DNA of 64,000 nt from Antennarius striatus (lineage: Eukaryota; Chordata; Actinopteri; Lophiiformes; Antennariidae), in assembly GCF_040054535.1 (NCBI RefSeq), contig NC_090782.1:22750001-22814000 (forward strand), in the 5' to 3' direction. Positions 59,801 to 64,000 of the stretch are shown piece by piece. Position numbers and translations under genes: made by a program. How positions within the stretch are numbered: position 1 is the first letter of the stretch; each line of letters begins with the position of its first letter. Under the pieces are notes generated by a model. It searched no databases and was not told where the DNA came from. It was given only the letters and a program-made list of their open reading frames with translations.

Positions 59801-61799
59801 AAAAAGAAAATGAGGGGAAAATAACATTAATGCCCTCCTCACTCTTAATCTGTTTTGTTTGCTCAAATTTATTAGGCATTAAGTGGATTCCTCAGAATGA
59901 CAATCCAGGTTTTTAAACATCGGAATTTTCTTCTTTAATGCGAATTGAGATGAAACATATTTCAGCAAGATTTTAAATGGGAAGCTCTCATATAAGCTAA
60001 ATATCTGAAGAAGGACCTGCTGAAAAATTCAATCCTGTAGCAGTCCTGAAACAAAAATACATACTTTACTGAGAAAGTAGAGCTGTTCTTTTTAAGGCTA
60101 TAATAGGTTCAATGTGGAGATAAATGTGTGGAAACTCAAGTCAGATATTAAGGCTTAAAGGAACCTGATATATAGATAATTAATATCAAGCAAAGAATTC
60201 AGGCGAGCGGGAAGGGTTACATAAATTAATGCCTCCTTTCAGGCTGGTAAATTGCTTTGTTTATGAGTTGGCTTATTGATTTCACTGCGGGTTATGGTTT
60301 TCATTTATTTTTCAGTTTAATTTTCTTTTTCTTAAAATACATTCAAATACGTTTTCCAATTATCAACCAAGTAGTCAATCAATCTGGAGTATTATTTGCT
60401 TTAAAATACTTTTTGGTATGTCTTGTCGGTTGCTGCTGCCTGAATTAGTACTGCATCTACTTCTAGTACTAGTTTTAGTTCTAATACTAGCTCTGGTTCT
60501 TGATTTAGTTCTAGTTCTAGTTCATTACATTTGACGCACACCTCCAGACGTGGATGTTTGTTTTCAGTATTTTCAAGTGATTCTTTGCATCAGTCTTTTT
60601 ACCTGGGGCCTAATTGTTCTTCATTCTTGTTCTTCCTCAATGATCCACTCACTTCTCTTTCAGGAACAGCCTTGGTCCCTTCTAGTCAGGTGCACTGTGC
60701 TCACCGTGTACATTGTGTGTCGGAGGGAAAGGCAGGCGTTAATGCAGCAACAAGCACCAACAGCCACTGAATCATTTCTGCTGCAGCTCCCCGCTAACAG
60801 CGTGAGTACTTCAGCAGCAGCAGCAGAATCCAGGAAGGAGCCCTCATTAGTCTTAGTGATTTCACATCCCTCTGTTTTCTGGTGGTGATTCATGCGTGTT
60901 AACAGGATGTGTTTCTTTCACGTGTTTGCACAGATGCAATTCTGCGCTAAACACAACCTCACAATTGCTTCTTGGACATCCGATTGTCTTTCCATGAAAC
61001 AGTTACACTCTGTTAGGCCATTAACGAAAGCCAGTTGGAAAACAATCTCAGCGGAAAACAATTGAAACGCAGTGTGTTGTTCCTGTCATATCACTGCACC
61101 CAGCAATCGGATAAAGAAAGAAACGGATAAACTTTGTGTCTGTGTCAACTAAATATGCAGATTTGCAGCACTTCCTTTACTGCATGAACCTTCTTTTGTG
61201 TCTGGTGCCAGCTTTATTCCTCATGCTTGGTTGAATGTGATCGTGCAGGAGCTTCATCACAGTTGGCAGTTCACTTCATCAATGGGGATATGAACCAGGT
61301 GCCTTGCTGCGCATTCTGGCTCGCCTCTGAGGTCTTGTTAGTGTTCATTGGTGGGCTACACAGAAACAGAATAAAGGAGCCAAGCAGAGTGGAATTCAGC
61401 CAAAATAAGCCTTCATACCTATATGATCATGCCGGCGAGGTTAGGCTGTGTTGGATTCCTAAGCGCTTCCAATATGTGACCTTCCCTCTATTTCTGCAAC
61501 AATCCGTTTTAAATGTAGTGTTTGATCATTCGGAATGGTTCCTATCACTCACTGTAAGTGCGGCCCCTCTTGTGTTTAATACGCCGTACCGCGGCAGGAC
61601 TGTCCCCACCAGAAAATTGAGTCAGTAGATCATATGTTCAAAGTTGCGTAACCTCCGTTTAGGCTTTCTTTACAAGCAAACTCTTGTCGTAGTGCGTTTA
61701 ATGAGTGACGGAAAGGTTGGCATGTCTGACTTAGGTTTTTCAATTTCAACAGGTACAGGAAATGCTTTAGAGGCTTGGTACAAGACGTGCACATTGCTC
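56816..61799. other. Gene-poor region with candidate conserved non-coding stretches
   Basis: No gene recognised. Stretches near 57,420-57,690 and 59,430-59,700 have mixed composition, no simple repeats and dense homeodomain- and forkhead-like motifs, unlike the surrounding AT-rich DNA. Candidate status only. Confidence 0.4.
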
Positions 61800-61900
61800 T
61801 TCTGGGTTGTTTGTTTGTTAGCAGAATCACACAAAAACTACTGGATGGATTTCATTAGAACTCAGAATAAGGATTGGGTATGGATAAACAGGCTGATCCA
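61800..61900 (+). repeat. Interspersed repeat fragment, TTTGTTAGCAGAATCACAC type
   Basis: GTTTGTTTGTTAGCAGAATC then ACACAAAAACTACTGGATGG and ATTTCATTAGAACTC correspond to the repeat at 1692-1815, with better preservation. Confidence 0.6.
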
Positions 61901-63477
61901 CGATTTTCCCCGTCTTTGGATTGTGTGACTGGACACAATTTTCTCCAATTATCTAAAAAAATGACTGAGAAGTTTCACACAAGACTTCACAGATGGGTGA
62001 GGAGAGCAAACAGACACATGGAGGACTGTTCAACCTCAACTGACGTTTGTGAGAGGTTTTTCTTCTTATTCTTTGAAGGGTTCCAATGACCATGTACTGC
62101 TCGATTGAAACTCAAAGTTTGGACCTTAAGGTCGAATTTATTGGGTTTTTAAATTATTATGATTACTTCTCTGTCATGAAGGCCCTCAACAAAGAAAAGA
62201 CGGGCTGGCATTCTGTAACACTTGACCTTCATAACAAATAGGTTGCAGTTGAGAGTACGGATCAAAGGTTGTGTTGGTGAACAGTGGCAAGGGTCCATTT
62301 CTGCTGCCACTTCTGATGACCTTCACCAGGAACAAAAGAAACCCATTGCTATTTTTCCCAGGTGTGAAGGTCAGTGGTATATGTGGCGATTGTTTCCGGG
62401 GGTATTTGTGGTTGACTGACATTTTTGGGTATTTTCAGTGTCTTTGTGTTGGCCTGCGCGTGACCCTGGGAGATAAGTGTGGAGATTGAAAAACTAGTGG
62501 CACTTTTGACAAAACGCTGTAGCCAATTTTTGTGACACACCTGCTTTCAGAATGGAGTTTGCTTTAAATGCCCGTCTGCTTGAAGGACTGCGAGGAGCAG
62601 AGGGTATTTTAAAGTTAATATTTCACACAGACTGAGCAGACTCGGCTCCTAATAATGATCCTTGTAAACAGCGGAATTCAATGTAGGAAATGGTGCTGCA
62701 GCTTTTTTATACTTTTATTTGATCGTTGCAACAGGTCTGGAGAGAGCACAACGAGTTAGCATAATGGGTAGAGACTCCACTTCTTCACAGCAAGTCAGAA
62801 CTACTGAAACATCAAAATAAGATTCCTTAATAATGACGAATAAGTCACAAATGTCAGAAAATACAGGATCAGACGTCTTCCTGTGCTTTCTAGTCCTCTC
62901 CTTGGAAGCCGACTCATGGAGCATTCATTAAACCTGCGTTTGTTAATTGGTTCTGTTTTGTCAGATTGTCTCTGTTCATCACAGATCATCATATTTCCTT
63001 GTGTTAGTGTCTTATGGAATTGACTGGACACCACTTTTGGCTTCTCCCTGCCTGGATTGGTTACCTGTGTTCAGACTAATGTGAGGGATTTGACACTAGA
63101 TGGCTGTTTTCACGTAAATATTTACATTCAAACATATATAATACGCAAGTTACACAAGTTTGATGCGTCACTGAAGATATATATCTCAGAGAATTAAAGA
63201 AAACTCTTTGACAAATTCTGGATTTAAAATCCTGATCGGTTGTGTCTAAGACTTTTGGAAGCAGATGTCTTAAATATTTCTGGAGGAAATTTTTTTGAGA
63301 GGTGGACAGAGAGTAAATTGACTCATCCTCGGCCAACCCTGCGTACCTTGAAGTAGTTTCATTTGATAGCTCAGAAAACTGAACAACAACAATCTAACAT
63401 TATGAAATATACCTGTACTATATAATATATGCTGCTTTATACAAAGGAAGCCTAGAAGGTCAGCTAGAAAATGTATA
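61901..63477. other. Nothing recognised
   Basis: No gene, RNA gene or mobile element could be supported in this stretch. Confidence 0.5.
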
Positions 63478-63850
63478 TCAAAAAGAAAGGCAATAACAAC
63501 AGTGAAATAAACTCACTAAAAAAGACATAAAACAACTACAAAGACACACAAAGAGATGCAAAATGGTTCTAGAAAGGAACTGAAAAACAAACACAAAGAG
63601 ATGCATCACTGAAAAAAAAAAGAATTGCAAAACCACAGAGACATACGACCAAAAAGGGACATAAATATGACGAAGAGACGTTAAAAGGGACGCAAAAAAA
63701 ACTTCAAACAGATGCAAAAACTTGACAAAAAAATACAAAACAATACTAAATAACCATAAAGGGACAGGAAACGACCACAAATAATAGGGAAGAGACCGAT
63801 TACAGGATTGAAATTAAAGGATTAAAGGTATAACAACCACAAAGAATTGT
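63478..63850. repeat. A-rich irregular repeat, ACAAAGAGATGCAAAA type
   Basis: Irregular tandem units of the form ACACAAAGAGATGCAAAA and ACGAAGAGACG run through this segment. Similar low-complexity arrays are frequent in fish genomes. A small related patch is at 33,310-33,390. Confidence 0.6.
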
Positions 63851-64000
63851 AAGAAGACGACTGCTTTATTTCTGGTTTCCTGCAGCAGAGATCCTCTCAA
63901 GTAAAAGTACAGATTTAAAAATATACGCCACCGTAAATAAAAATCTTACATTAATATGTTATGTGATGAACAGAACTGTAAATGTGAATACAACAACTCA

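Noticed and set aside
60531-61628. Open frames of 79-133 codons near the right end
   Set aside because: No domain, no consistent splice signals and no match to known neighbours of ncbp2 such as senp5 or pak2.
63478-63780. Minus-strand frame rich in Phe and Val resembling a membrane protein
   Set aside because: It is the translation of an A-rich irregular repeat (ACAAAGAGATGCAAAA units) read on the opposite strand.

Overview
The window is nuclear DNA from a ray-finned fish, most likely a percomorph teleost. Genes are split into short exons with GT-AG introns, CA/TG microsatellites are very dense, and LINE, SINE-like and hAT fragments of teleost type are present. Gene order matches human 3q29 (DLG1 - MELTF - NCBP2AS2/NCBP2), which supports the gene names independently of protein similarity.

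Layout. (1) 1-19,020, + strand: the 3' part of a dlg1-type MAGUK scaffold gene: second half of PDZ3, linker, SH3, HOOK hinge with a 16-nt microexon and a 51-nt cassette exon, and the guanylate-kinase-like domain. The 5' exons lie outside the window. Introns carry long TG/CA tracts, several directly against splice sites. (2) 19,020-24,349: dlg1 3' UTR and intergenic DNA. (3) 24,350-31,874, + strand: a complete 16-exon melanotransferrin gene (meltf), 723 codons, with signal peptide, two transferrin lobes and a C-terminal GPI-type signal. (4) 32,590-37,000: a cluster of mobile-element remnants. (5) 37,130-38,701: ncbp2as2 (minus) and a single-exon fkbp2 (plus), head to head across about 0.85 kb with ETS-like motifs. 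(6) 40,077-47,400: two intact tandem copies of ncbp2 (nuclear cap-binding protein CBP20), with a decayed third copy of exon 1 between them. Each intact copy carries an intron with strong U12-type (minor spliceosome) signals. (7) 47,560-64,000: no gene recognised; LINE remnants, a nested SINE-like insertion, and stretches that look like conserved non-coding DNA by composition only.

How the genes relate. They do not form one pathway. dlg1 builds membrane-associated scaffolds, meltf encodes a membrane-anchored transferrin-family protein, fkbp2 an ER prolyl isomerase, and ncbp2 the cap-binding subunit of the nuclear cap-binding complex. The most notable points are: (a) the iron-ligand pattern of this meltf is the reverse of human melanotransferrin, with the N-lobe site broken and the C-lobe site intact; (b) the ncbp2 tandem duplication with both U12-type introns preserved; (c) TG and CA tracts abutting dlg1 splice sites, including those of a cassette exon; (d) two copies of a short retroposed element, each with a 14-bp target-site duplication. 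All splice calls were made by eye from reading frame, splice consensus and remembered family sequences; no database search was run.
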